A stretch of 64,000 nucleotides of DNA. Source: Kineosporia sp. NBRC 101731 (GTDB lineage Bacteria; Actinomycetota; Actinomycetes; Actinomycetales; Kineosporiaceae). Position numbers and translations under genes: made by a program. Shown in pieces: positions 25,548-32,830 of the stretch; the stretch's first letter is position 1, and every line of letters starts with the position of its first letter. The stretch lies in NCBI RefSeq assembly GCF_030269305.1, contig NZ_BSTC01000007.1:248001-312000 (forward strand), given 5' to 3'. The notes beneath the pieces were generated by a model. That model had not been told where the DNA came from. It was given only the letters and a program-made list of their open reading frames with translations, and made no database searches.

Positions 25548-26337
25548 GTCGACGGTAGACCCGAAGATCGCCCTGAAGGGCATCGCCAAGTCGTTCGGCG
25601 CCACCGACGTGATCAAGGACATCACGTTCGACGCCGCCCCGGGCAGTTTCGTCTCGGTGATCGGGCCCAGCGGCTGCGGCAAGAGCACGCTGTTCAACGT
25701 CATGGCCGGCCTCGAGACGCCCGGCACCGGGCAGGTCCTGCTGGACGGGAACGACGCCACCGGCCGGTCGGAGCACTTCGCCTACATGCCGCAGAAAGAC
25801 CTGCTCTTCCCCTGGCGCACGATCCTCGACAACACCACGCTCGGTCTGGAGGTGCAGGGCGTGCGGCGCAAGGCCGCCCGGGAGCAGGCGAAACCGTTGT
25901 TCGGCACCTTCGGCCTGTCCGGGTTCGAGAACTCGCACCCGTTCCAGCTGTCGGGCGGCATGCGCCAGCGCGCCGCCCTGCTGCGCACCGTGGTGCAGGG
26001 CCGTGAGGTGCTGCTGCTCGACGAGCCGTTCGGTGCCCTCGACGCCCTGACCCGCACCGAGATGCAGACCTGGCTCGAGGGGGTGTGGGAGAAGTACCAG
26101 TGGACGGTCGTTCTCATCACCCACGACATCCGCGAGGCGGTCTACCTCTCGGACAAGGTGGTGGTGCTCTCGGCCCGCCCGACCACGGTGCGCCTGGAGG
26201 TCGAGGTGGATCTGCCCCGGCCGCGGGAACTCTCGATGGTCACTTCACCGGCCTTCGCGGCGATCGAGGAGGAACTGCTCACCGCCCTGCACGAGGAGTC
26301 ACGCAAGGCCCTGACCCAGGGGCAGCGCACGCCATGA
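25540..26337 (+). CDS. thiZ: ABC importer ATPase (ThiZ-type)
   Basis: 265 residues of the nitrate/sulfonate/taurine ATPase group. Walker A is GPSGCGKST (42-50), the Q loop is in YMPQKDLLFPW, the signature is LSGGMRQRAAL, Walker B is LLLDEPFGALD and the switch histidine is in LITHDIREAV. AGGAGAGG before ATG 25540 sits inside the permease gene. The stop overlaps the second TenA start. It energises uptake by the permease and binding lipoprotein. No regulatory domain is attached. Confidence 0.92.
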   Translation: MPESTVDPKIALKGIAKSFGATDVIKDITFDAAPGSFVSVIGPSGCGKSTLFNVMAGLETPGTGQVLLDGNDATGRSEHFAYMPQKDLLFPWRTILDNTTLGLEVQGVRRKAAREQAKPLFGTFGLSGFENSHPFQLSGGMRQRAALLRTVVQGREVLLLDEPFGALDALTRTEMQTWLEGVWEKYQWTVVLITHDIREAVYLSDKVVVLSARPTTVRLEVEVDLPRPRELSMVTSPAFAAIEEELLTALHEESRKALTQGQRTP

Positions 26338-26945
26338 GCACGCTGTCGCAGGACCTGCGCGAGTACGGCCGGCCCCGGGTCGAGCGGTGGGCCGAGGAAC
26401 TGCCGCTGCTGGCCGGGGTGGCGCGGGGTGACCTGCCGATCGGGCGGTTCCGCCACTACCTCGAGCAGGACTACGTGTACCTGCGCGAGTACGCCCGGCT
26501 CTACGCGCGGCTGGCGGCCAACGCACCCGATGAGCACGTCGAGCACCTGGTGCGCCTGGCCGCGAACCTCATCGACGTGGAGCTGGACTCGCACCGCGCG
26601 CTGGGGGCGGCGTTCGGCGCCGACCTCACCGACGTGCGTCCCTCGTCCGAGTGCCGGGCGTACATCGCGTTCCTGAGGGAGTCGACCACGACCTTCGGCG
26701 AGGGACTGGTGGCGTCGTTGCCGTGTCTGTGGGGCTACGGCGTGGCCCTGGCCCGGGTGCCGATGGAGAACAGCGGACCGTACCGGGCCTGGCTGGAGGT
26801 CTACACCAGCGGCGACTACACCGCGATGATCGAGCGGCACTGCCGGATGATCGATGAGAGCGGCCTCGACGCCGACCGGGCCAGGGAACTCTTCGACCGG
26901 GCGATGGAGCACGAGATCGCCTTCTGGAACCAGGAAGTGGCCTGA
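26334..26945 (+). CDS. tenA: TenA/thiaminase II-family aminopyrimidine hydrolase
   Basis: 203 residues. All expected TenA residues are in place: D46 in YLEQDYVYL for the pyrimidine amino group, C131 in LPCLWGYG as active-site cysteine, and E194 in EHEIAFWNQ. It should hydrolyse 4-amino-5-aminomethyl-2-methylpyrimidine to the hydroxymethyl form, or cleave thiamine itself. ATG 26334 overlaps the ATPase stop, so import and first hydrolysis are co-translated. It differs from the variant TenA at 22775, which has Asn at the Asp46 position. The two probably act on different intermediates. Confidence 0.88.
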   Translation: MSTLSQDLREYGRPRVERWAEELPLLAGVARGDLPIGRFRHYLEQDYVYLREYARLYARLAANAPDEHVEHLVRLAANLIDVELDSHRALGAAFGADLTDVRPSSECRAYIAFLRESTTTFGEGLVASLPCLWGYGVALARVPMENSGPYRAWLEVYTSGDYTAMIERHCRMIDESGLDADRARELFDRAMEHEIAFWNQEVA

Positions 26946-26947
26946 TC

Positions 26948-27955
26948 ATGCAGATCGATGCCCACACGCACATCCTCTCGCTCGGCGCCTCGGAGCAGTT
27001 CACCACCGACTACGGCCGTGAGGGTTCGCTGTGCATCTACCGCAGCATGGGCCTGCTGCCCTCGCACCGCTGCGCCACCGATCACGAGTGGGAGTCGGCG
27101 ACCGGGGCGTCCACCGAGGGTTTCCACGTCATCGGTCCGGACGAGACCGTCGCCGGGCATCCGGGTTTCGACAAGATGATCGCGCTGGCGGTGAGCCCGC
27201 AGTATCTCGACGGGGAACTGATCGGAACGGTGGACGTTCTCGGCCAGACCGATGTGGGTGGCCCGGTGGATCCGGAGCGGTGCAACGAGTACATCGCCGG
27301 CTGCGTGCGCAAACAGCCCGACCGGATCATCGGTTTCGCCTCGGTGAACCCGCTGCACCGCGGGGTGCGCGTGGCCGTGGAGGAACTCGGCCGGGCGGTG
27401 GAACAGGACGGCCTGCAGGGCGTGAAGCTCTACCCGATGTACCAGCACTGGTCGCCGGCCGACCGGGAGGTGGCATTCCCGATCTTCGCCGCGGCCCGTG
27501 ACCTGGGCATCCCGGTGATGGTGCACCAGGCCGGCTCCACCCGGATCGACGCGAGGATGGAGTTCGCCCGCCCGGCGCTGCTGGACGACGTGGGCCGTGA
27601 GTTCCGTGACCTGAAGCTGATCATCGCGCACTGCGGCATCCCGTGGATCGACGAGGCGATGTTCATGCTGACCAAGCACCCGAACTTCTACACCGAGCTC
27701 AGCTATCACATCGCGACGATCACCCGGCGCGACCTGTTCCTGTTCCTGCACCGCGCCGAGCCGTTCTTCGTGCCGCTGGAGAAGCTGTTCTTCGGCACCG
27801 ACTACCCGGGGTTCCTCTACGACCCCGTGGCCCTGCGCGAGAAGCTGCTGACCGTCAACGAGGAGGCCGCCGTGTTGCAGTTGCCACCGATCCCGCAGCA
27901 CCAGCTCGACGGGATCATGGGCGACAACCTGGCTGCCGTGCTGGGGATCTCGTGA
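26948..27955 (+). CDS. Amidohydrolase_2 (ACMSD-like) metal-dependent hydrolase/decarboxylase
   Basis: 335 residues, TIM-barrel protein of the ACMSD/gamma-resorcylate decarboxylase group. The first strand carries H6-T-H8 (IDAHTHIL). Later metal or catalytic residues fit MVHQAGS, IIAHCGIPWIDE and FFGTDYPGF. Members decarboxylate aromatic acids or hydrolyse lactones and amides. The start is two bases after the TenA stop and the stop overlaps the next monooxygenase start, so it is part of a tightly packed operon. If GMC oxidase plus ALDH make a pyrimidine carboxylic acid, decarboxylation here would be a sensible next step. That is an inference. Confidence 0.83.
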   Translation: MQIDAHTHILSLGASEQFTTDYGREGSLCIYRSMGLLPSHRCATDHEWESATGASTEGFHVIGPDETVAGHPGFDKMIALAVSPQYLDGELIGTVDVLGQTDVGGPVDPERCNEYIAGCVRKQPDRIIGFASVNPLHRGVRVAVEELGRAVEQDGLQGVKLYPMYQHWSPADREVAFPIFAAARDLGIPVMVHQAGSTRIDARMEFARPALLDDVGREFRDLKLIIAHCGIPWIDEAMFMLTKHPNFYTELSYHIATITRRDLFLFLHRAEPFFVPLEKLFFGTDYPGFLYDPVALREKLLTVNEEAAVLQLPPIPQHQLDGIMGDNLAAVLGIS

Positions 27956-29025
27956 GGATCGAGACGGGGGTCTTCCTGCCGGTCGGGCAGGGCGGGTGGA
28001 TCCCCTCGACCAACAGCCCCGCGATCCCGGCGACCTACGCCTACAACCGTGAGGTCACCGTGCTGGGCGAGGAACTCGGCCTGGACATCGCGCTGAGTAT
28101 GGCGAAGTGGCGTGGCTACGGCGGCAGTACGGGCCACTGGGACCACACGCTGGAGTCGCTCACCACGATGGCGGGCCTGGCCGAGGCGACCAGCCGGATC
28201 AAGATCTGGGCCACGGTGCACACGATGATCTGGCACCCGGCCGTGGTGGCGAAGATGGCGGCCACGCTCGACCAGATCTCCGGCGGCCGGTTCGGGCTCA
28301 ACCTGGTCGGCGGGTCCAACCCGGCCGACCAGGGCCAGATGGGCCTGTGGCGCGAACTCGGCCACGCCCAGCGCTACGACCTGGTCGAGGAATGGCTGGC
28401 GGTGGCCAAGGCCCTGTGGACGCAGGACCGCGTCGACCACGAGGGCGAGTTCTACACGCTGAAAGACTGCATGTCCTACCCGAAGCCGGCGGTGATGCCG
28501 CACGTGATCTGCGCGGGCACCTCCGACCGGGGATTCCGGTTCACCATCGAGCACACCGACGGCGTGCTGATCTCCGGGCAGAACCACGACGACGCGATCG
28601 CGGTGGGCCGCCGGGCCAAGGCCCTGGCGACGGAACTGGGCCGCACCACGAAGACCTACGGACTCTTCGTGTTTGTGCCGGGAGCGACCGACACCGAAGC
28701 CCGTGACCGCGTCCACCATTTCAATGAGGGCGTCGACACCGAGGCGCTCGTCACTCAGGCCGGGGAGTACGCCAAGGACACCAAGGCCAACACCCGGGTG
28801 CGCACGATGCAGGAGTGGGCGGCCTCGGCGAAGGCGGTCGGCGACGGCGCGCTGGTGGGCAGCCCGGACACGATCGCCCGCGACCTGGGGCGGATCGTCA
28901 CGCAGGGCGAACTCGACGGCGTCGTGATCATCGTGCCGGACTTCCTCGACGACCTGCGCACGGTGGCCACGCAGGCGCTGCCGCGCCTGGCCGATCAGGG
29001 CATCACCTGCGGGGTCGGCGCATGA
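27952..29025 (+). CDS. RutA-like flavin monooxygenase, copy 1
   Basis: 357 residues. Clearly of the RutA pyrimidine monooxygenase branch of the luciferase superfamily: TGVFLPVGQGGWIPST, DIALSMAKWRGYGG, HWDHTLESLTTMAGLAEATSRIKI, DQISGGRFGLNLVGG, RYDLVEEWLAVAKALW and VICAGTSDRG correspond segment by segment to RutA of E. coli. RutA opens the uracil ring between N3 and C4 with a flavin peroxide and O2. GTG 27952 overlaps the previous stop and the 3' end overlaps the RidA gene. No gene for a dedicated flavin reductase is present in the operon. A ring-opening role on a 2-methylpyrimidine or related heterocycle is the main inference. Confidence 0.88.
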   Translation: MRIETGVFLPVGQGGWIPSTNSPAIPATYAYNREVTVLGEELGLDIALSMAKWRGYGGSTGHWDHTLESLTTMAGLAEATSRIKIWATVHTMIWHPAVVAKMAATLDQISGGRFGLNLVGGSNPADQGQMGLWRELGHAQRYDLVEEWLAVAKALWTQDRVDHEGEFYTLKDCMSYPKPAVMPHVICAGTSDRGFRFTIEHTDGVLISGQNHDDAIAVGRRAKALATELGRTTKTYGLFVFVPGATDTEARDRVHHFNEGVDTEALVTQAGEYAKDTKANTRVRTMQEWAASAKAVGDGALVGSPDTIARDLGRIVTQGELDGVVIIVPDFLDDLRTVATQALPRLADQGITCGVGA

Positions 29026-29411
29026 GCGAGTTCGTGAATCCCGACGGGGTGCGCGAGGTTGCGGCCTACACCCACGCGGTCGTGCGCCGCGGCACCCCGG
29101 TCTTCCTCACCGGTCAGGTGGCCTGGGACCCCGACGGCTCGGTGGTCGGCGTCGGTGACATCGAGGCGCAGATCGCGCAGGTGTGGCTGAACCTGACCCG
29201 GGTGGTCGAGGGCCTGGGCGCTTCCCTGACCGACATCGTCAAGCTCACCACCTACGCCACCGACCGCTCGCACATGGCCGCGATCGGCGCCGAGCGGGCG
29301 AAACACTTCACCCCGGGCGTCTTCCCGGCCAGCACTTTCCTCGTGGTCGCGGGTCTGGCCGACCCCGACCTGCTGGTCGAGGTCGAGGCCATCGTCATGA
29401 TCGAGTCTTAG
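29022..29411 (+). CDS. RidA/YjgF-family (RutC-like) enamine/imine deaminase
   Basis: 129 residues, the usual length. Conserved RidA segments are AYTHAVVRRGTPVFLTGQVAWD, QIAQVWLNLTRVVEGLGASLTDIVKLTTY and FPASTFLVVAGLADPDLLVEVEAIV. The normally conserved C-terminal arginine region (xxR at about 103-105 in RidA) reads FPASTF here, so the classic substrate-binding Arg may be missing. In the Rut pathway RutC releases ammonia from an aminoacrylate. Placement between two RutA-like genes (4-bp overlap with the first, 9-bp gap to the second) supports a similar clean-up role for a reactive enamine after ring opening. Confidence 0.86.
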   Translation: MSEFVNPDGVREVAAYTHAVVRRGTPVFLTGQVAWDPDGSVVGVGDIEAQIAQVWLNLTRVVEGLGASLTDIVKLTTYATDRSHMAAIGAERAKHFTPGVFPASTFLVVAGLADPDLLVEVEAIVMIES

Positions 29412-29420
29412 GAGCACCTC

Positions 29421-30533
29421 GTGTCGCGCGATATGGAGTACGGCATCTTCCTGCCCGTCGGCAGCGGTGGCTGGATCCCCTCGACCACCACCCCCGAGCT
29501 GGACGGCAGTTACGCCTACAACAAGAAGGTCACCCAGCTGTCGGAACAGCTGGGCTTCGACTTCACGCTGTCGCAGGCGGTCTGGCGCGGCTACGGCGGC
29601 CCGAGCAGACATTTCGACGACAACCTGGAGTCGCTGAGCACGTCGGCCGGCCTGGCCGAGGCGACCGAGCGGATCGGCGTCTGGTCGACCGTGAACACCG
29701 CTCTGCTGCACCCGGCGGTCGCCTCGAAGATGGTGGCCACGGCCAGCCAGATCAGCGGCGGGCGTACCGGCCTGAACATCGTGGCCGGCGGGAACCGGGT
29801 GTCGGAGAACCAGATGGGCCTCGGGGCGGGCCTCGACAACGTGGACAAGTACCGCAAGGCCCGCGAGTGGGTCGAGGTGATCCGCGCGCTCTGGACCCAG
29901 GACAGCGTCGACTACGACGGTGAGTTCTTCACGCTGGAAGACTGCCAGTCCAGCCCGAAACCGCTGGGCGGGCCGCCGCCGATGATCTGCGCGGCGATCT
30001 CCGACATCGGGATGCGGTTCACCGCGGAGATGTTGCAGGGCTGCATGTTCGAGGGCACCTCACGGGACGCGATGGTGCAGCTCGGGCAGCGGGCCAAGCA
30101 GATCGCCTCCGAGGTGGGCAGTGACCTGAAGAACCACTGCATCTTCATGGTGATCCCGGGGGAGACCGACGCGGACGCCCTGCGCCGGGTCGAGCTGTAC
30201 GACCAGGGCCGTGACGTCGAGGCGATGACGAAGCTGGTCTACGAGTTCGGCCGGACCGCCCGCGACCCCAAGTCGCTGGAGCAGGTACGCAGCGAGTGGA
30301 CCGGCTCCACCGCGATCAGCACGGGCACCCTGGCCGGTTCGCCCGACACGATCGCCGAGCAGCTGGCCGACATCATCGAGGCCGGCCAGATCGACTCGGC
30401 CATCTTCATCATGCCCGACTTCATCGGTGACCTGACCATCATCGGTGAGGAGATCGTCCCCCGGCTGACCGCCGGAGGCTATCCGGGCCGCGCCTTTTCA
30501 CAGAACGACCGAACTGGAGCCGTGAATCAGTGA
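29421..30533 (+). CDS. RutA-like flavin monooxygenase, copy 2
   Basis: 370 residues, a paralogue of the enzyme at 27952: EYGIFLPVGSGGWIPSTTTP, DFTLSQAVWRGYGGPSRHFDDNLESLSTSAGLAEATERIGV, QISGGRTGLNIVAGGNRV, MICAAISDIGMRF and GTLAGSPDTIAEQLADII align throughout. Differences near the predicted active site (SQAVWRGYGG versus SMAKWRGYGG; HFDD versus HWDH) suggest a distinct substrate or that the two act in series or as a hetero-oligomer. AGGAG stands before GTG 29421. The stop overlaps the next amidohydrolase. Confidence 0.88.
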   Translation: MSRDMEYGIFLPVGSGGWIPSTTTPELDGSYAYNKKVTQLSEQLGFDFTLSQAVWRGYGGPSRHFDDNLESLSTSAGLAEATERIGVWSTVNTALLHPAVASKMVATASQISGGRTGLNIVAGGNRVSENQMGLGAGLDNVDKYRKAREWVEVIRALWTQDSVDYDGEFFTLEDCQSSPKPLGGPPPMICAAISDIGMRFTAEMLQGCMFEGTSRDAMVQLGQRAKQIASEVGSDLKNHCIFMVIPGETDADALRRVELYDQGRDVEAMTKLVYEFGRTARDPKSLEQVRSEWTGSTAISTGTLAGSPDTIAEQLADIIEAGQIDSAIFIMPDFIGDLTIIGEEIVPRLTAGGYPGRAFSQNDRTGAVNQ

Positions 30534-31843
30534 TCATCATCAACAACGCCGACGTGCTGACCCTGAACGACGCGGACGACGCGCACTTCGGTGGGCACGT
30601 GGTGATCGACGGGACGCGGATCGTCGCGGTCGGTGACGGAGCCTGGCCCGGCCCGGCGGGTGAGGGCGACACGGTGATCGACGCCCGGGGCAAGCTGGCG
30701 ATGCCCGGGCTGGTCGACCTGCACTACCACACGGCGATCGGCAAGGGTTTCAGCGACCACCTGCCACTGTGGGAGTACCTCGAGGCCTGCTGGTACCCGC
30801 TGATCCGCAACCTCGACCCCGAAGCCGCCTACTGGGCCGCGATGGCCAGCTACGCCGAGTCGCTCAAGGGCGGCGTGACCACGGTCAACGACATGTACCG
30901 GCAGCTGCCCGCGCTGGGGAAGGCGGCGGAGGAGATCGGGATCCGGGCGGTGCTGTCGAACGACGTGGCCCTGCCCGAGCACGACCTGGACACGCTGGAG
31001 ACCAACCAGGAGGCCTACCGGGCCGTTCACGGGCTGGGCGACGGACGCGTGGAGGTCTACGTCGGGATCGAGTGGCTGCCGCTCGGGTCACCGGAGATGC
31101 TGCGCGACGCGCGGGCTCTGGCCGACGACCTGGGCACGGGCATCCACATCCATCTCAACGAGTCGCTGACCGAGGTGCAGGACAGCATCAAGCGTTTCGG
31201 GCAGCGTCCGACCGAGGTCGCCTACGACGCCGGGCTGCTGGGCCCGGACTGCGTCGCCGCGCACTGCGTGCACCTGTCCGACCGGGAGATCGCCCTGATG
31301 CGCGAGACCGGCACCCAGATCTCGCACAACCCCAGCTCGAACGCCAAGCTGGGCAACGGGATCGCCCGGCTGCCGGAGATGCTGAACGCCGGCCTGAACG
31401 TCGGGATCGGGCACGATGCGGCCGAGTGCAACAACAGTCGCGACCTGTTCGAGGTGATCAAGTTCGCGTCGGTGATACACCGCGCCAACCGGCTCGACTC
31501 GTCCCTGACCCAGGCGCCCGACGTGATCCGGATGGCCACCCGCAACGGATCCGACGCGCTGCGTCACGAGACCGGCCGGCTGGAGGTGGGCCGCAAGGCC
31601 GACGTGATCCTGGTGAACACCAACACCCTGGCTTTCACCCCACTGGTCCCGGGCGACAAGGCGCACCTGTACAGCCATCTCGCGTACGCCTCGAACGGCT
31701 CGGCGGTCGACACCACCATCGTCGACGGGCAGATCGTGATGGCCGGACGGGAACTGCTCACGGTGAACGAGGAGGAGATCGTCCGGGAAGCCAACGCGGC
31801 CTTCGCGCGCGTTCTGGCGCGGGTGGAGAAGGCGAAGGCCTGA
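30530..31843 (+). CDS. TRZ/ATZ-type amidohydrolase (aminohydrolase), second copy
   Basis: 437 residues. Cyclic amidohydrolase/deaminase with metal pair H65-Y-H67 (LVDLHYHTAIGKGF), further histidines in IHIHLNES and AAHCVHLSD, substrate loop ISHNPSSNAKLGNGIARLPE and catalytic aspartate in GIGHDAAECNNS. It resembles SAH/5-methylthioadenosine deaminases, 8-oxoguanine deaminase and atrazine chlorohydrolase. GTG 30530 overlaps the RutA-like stop. With the enzyme at 15865 and the ACMSD-like protein it makes three amidohydrolases in the cluster. This one most plausibly removes the 4-amino group of the pyrimidine before oxidative ring opening. Confidence 0.87.
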   Translation: MIIINNADVLTLNDADDAHFGGHVVIDGTRIVAVGDGAWPGPAGEGDTVIDARGKLAMPGLVDLHYHTAIGKGFSDHLPLWEYLEACWYPLIRNLDPEAAYWAAMASYAESLKGGVTTVNDMYRQLPALGKAAEEIGIRAVLSNDVALPEHDLDTLETNQEAYRAVHGLGDGRVEVYVGIEWLPLGSPEMLRDARALADDLGTGIHIHLNESLTEVQDSIKRFGQRPTEVAYDAGLLGPDCVAAHCVHLSDREIALMRETGTQISHNPSSNAKLGNGIARLPEMLNAGLNVGIGHDAAECNNSRDLFEVIKFASVIHRANRLDSSLTQAPDVIRMATRNGSDALRHETGRLEVGRKADVILVNTNTLAFTPLVPGDKAHLYSHLAYASNGSAVDTTIVDGQIVMAGRELLTVNEEEIVREANAAFARVLARVEKAKA

Positions 31844-31900
31844 GCCCGGACAGGCAGGTATCCTCGCCATGCGCACCGGTGAGCCAGGGCAGACGGAGGT

Positions 31901-32659
31901 ATGGTGCACGAGCCGTTGACGGAGGCGGACAGACCGCAGACCCGCGGTCGCCGTCCCCGTGATCCGATGCCCGACCTGACGATTGCCGGTCTGGCCGACA
32001 CCGACCGTCCCCAGATCAAAGACCTGGTCTACGAGCGGCTGGTCGAGGCCGTGGTCAGTCAGGAGCTGCCGCCCGGCACCCATCTGAAGGAACGCGATCT
32101 CGCGGAGAGCATGGGGGTGTCCAAGACCCCGATCCGCGAGGCCCTGGTGCGGATGGAGAAGGAACGGCTCGTCGACATCGCCCCCTACCGGGGTGCGGTG
32201 GTGCGCACCATCACCGTCGCCGACCTGCGGGAGCTGTACGACCTGCGGGAACTGCTGGAGGGCTTCTGCGCCCGGCGGGCCGCGATGACCTTCGACGACG
32301 CCCAGCAGGATCGGCTGCGCCGCAACATCCACGCCAGCAAGCAGGCCGTCGCCCGGTCCGACGAGGTGGTGGCCCGATCGCTGCTCCAGGACTTCGACGA
32401 GCTCCTGCACGAGGCCGCCCAGGGCCACCGCGTCGGCTCCCTGCTCGTCGACCTGGAGACCCAGCTGGGTCTGCTGGGCCGGGTGGCCTCGCGCGCCGAG
32501 GGGCGCTTCGAGGCCTCGATCGCCGAGCACACGGCGGTGCTGCACGCCATCGTCACCCGTGACCCCGACGATGCCGAGCGCCTGTGCCGCCAGCACATCC
32601 GCAGCGTCTACGCCGACCTCCTCGACCAGATCCCCCTGGAGGACGAGCCGGTGCCGTGA
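31901..32659 (+). CDS. GntR-family regulator, FadR/FCD subfamily
   Basis: 252 residues. Winged helix at about 38-97 (LVYERLVEAVVSQELPPG, LKERDLAESMGVSKTPIREALVRMEKERLV) and a helical FCD ligand domain behind it (LYDLRELLEGFCARRAAM, HASKQAV, EHTAVLHAI, CRQHI with metal-binding Asp/His positions). GGAGGT lies right against ATG 31901; GTG 31904 or ATG 31967 could be the true start. TATCCT at 31859-31864 is a possible -10 for its own transcription. As the only regulator in the cluster it is the best candidate to bind the TGAGATCKCA palindromes at 17326, 17504 and 23566, released by a pathway intermediate. Confidence 0.85.
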   Translation: MVHEPLTEADRPQTRGRRPRDPMPDLTIAGLADTDRPQIKDLVYERLVEAVVSQELPPGTHLKERDLAESMGVSKTPIREALVRMEKERLVDIAPYRGAVVRTITVADLRELYDLRELLEGFCARRAAMTFDDAQQDRLRRNIHASKQAVARSDEVVARSLLQDFDELLHEAAQGHRVGSLLVDLETQLGLLGRVASRAEGRFEASIAEHTAVLHAIVTRDPDDAERLCRQHIRSVYADLLDQIPLEDEPVP

Positions 32660-32674
32660 CGGTCCGGGAAGGTC

Positions 32675-32717
32675 TGCCTGATCACGAACAGGGGTCTTGT
32701 GCCTTCGTGATCAGGCA
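32675..32717. repeat. 14-bp hairpin with TGATCA arms (dispersed family, copy 2)
   Basis: TGCCTGATCACGAA (32675-32688) pairs perfectly with TTCGTGATCAGGCA (32704-32717) over a 15-base loop. It begins 15 bases after the GntR stop and can serve as terminator of the long operon. Each arm itself contains the palindrome TGATCA. The right arm continues AAGGTTTCCCC, similar to the bases beside the copy at 5738. A further TGCATGATCGCGG stands at about 32735. Confidence 0.75.
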
Positions 32718-32830
32718 AGGTTTCCCCGGCCGGTTGCATGATCGCGGCCGAGGGTGGCAACGCTCAACTCCCGGCCGACCGGTGCCGACATACTGGCGGT
32801 GCCGATCAACCAGGGTCCCGGCCGGGGCGC

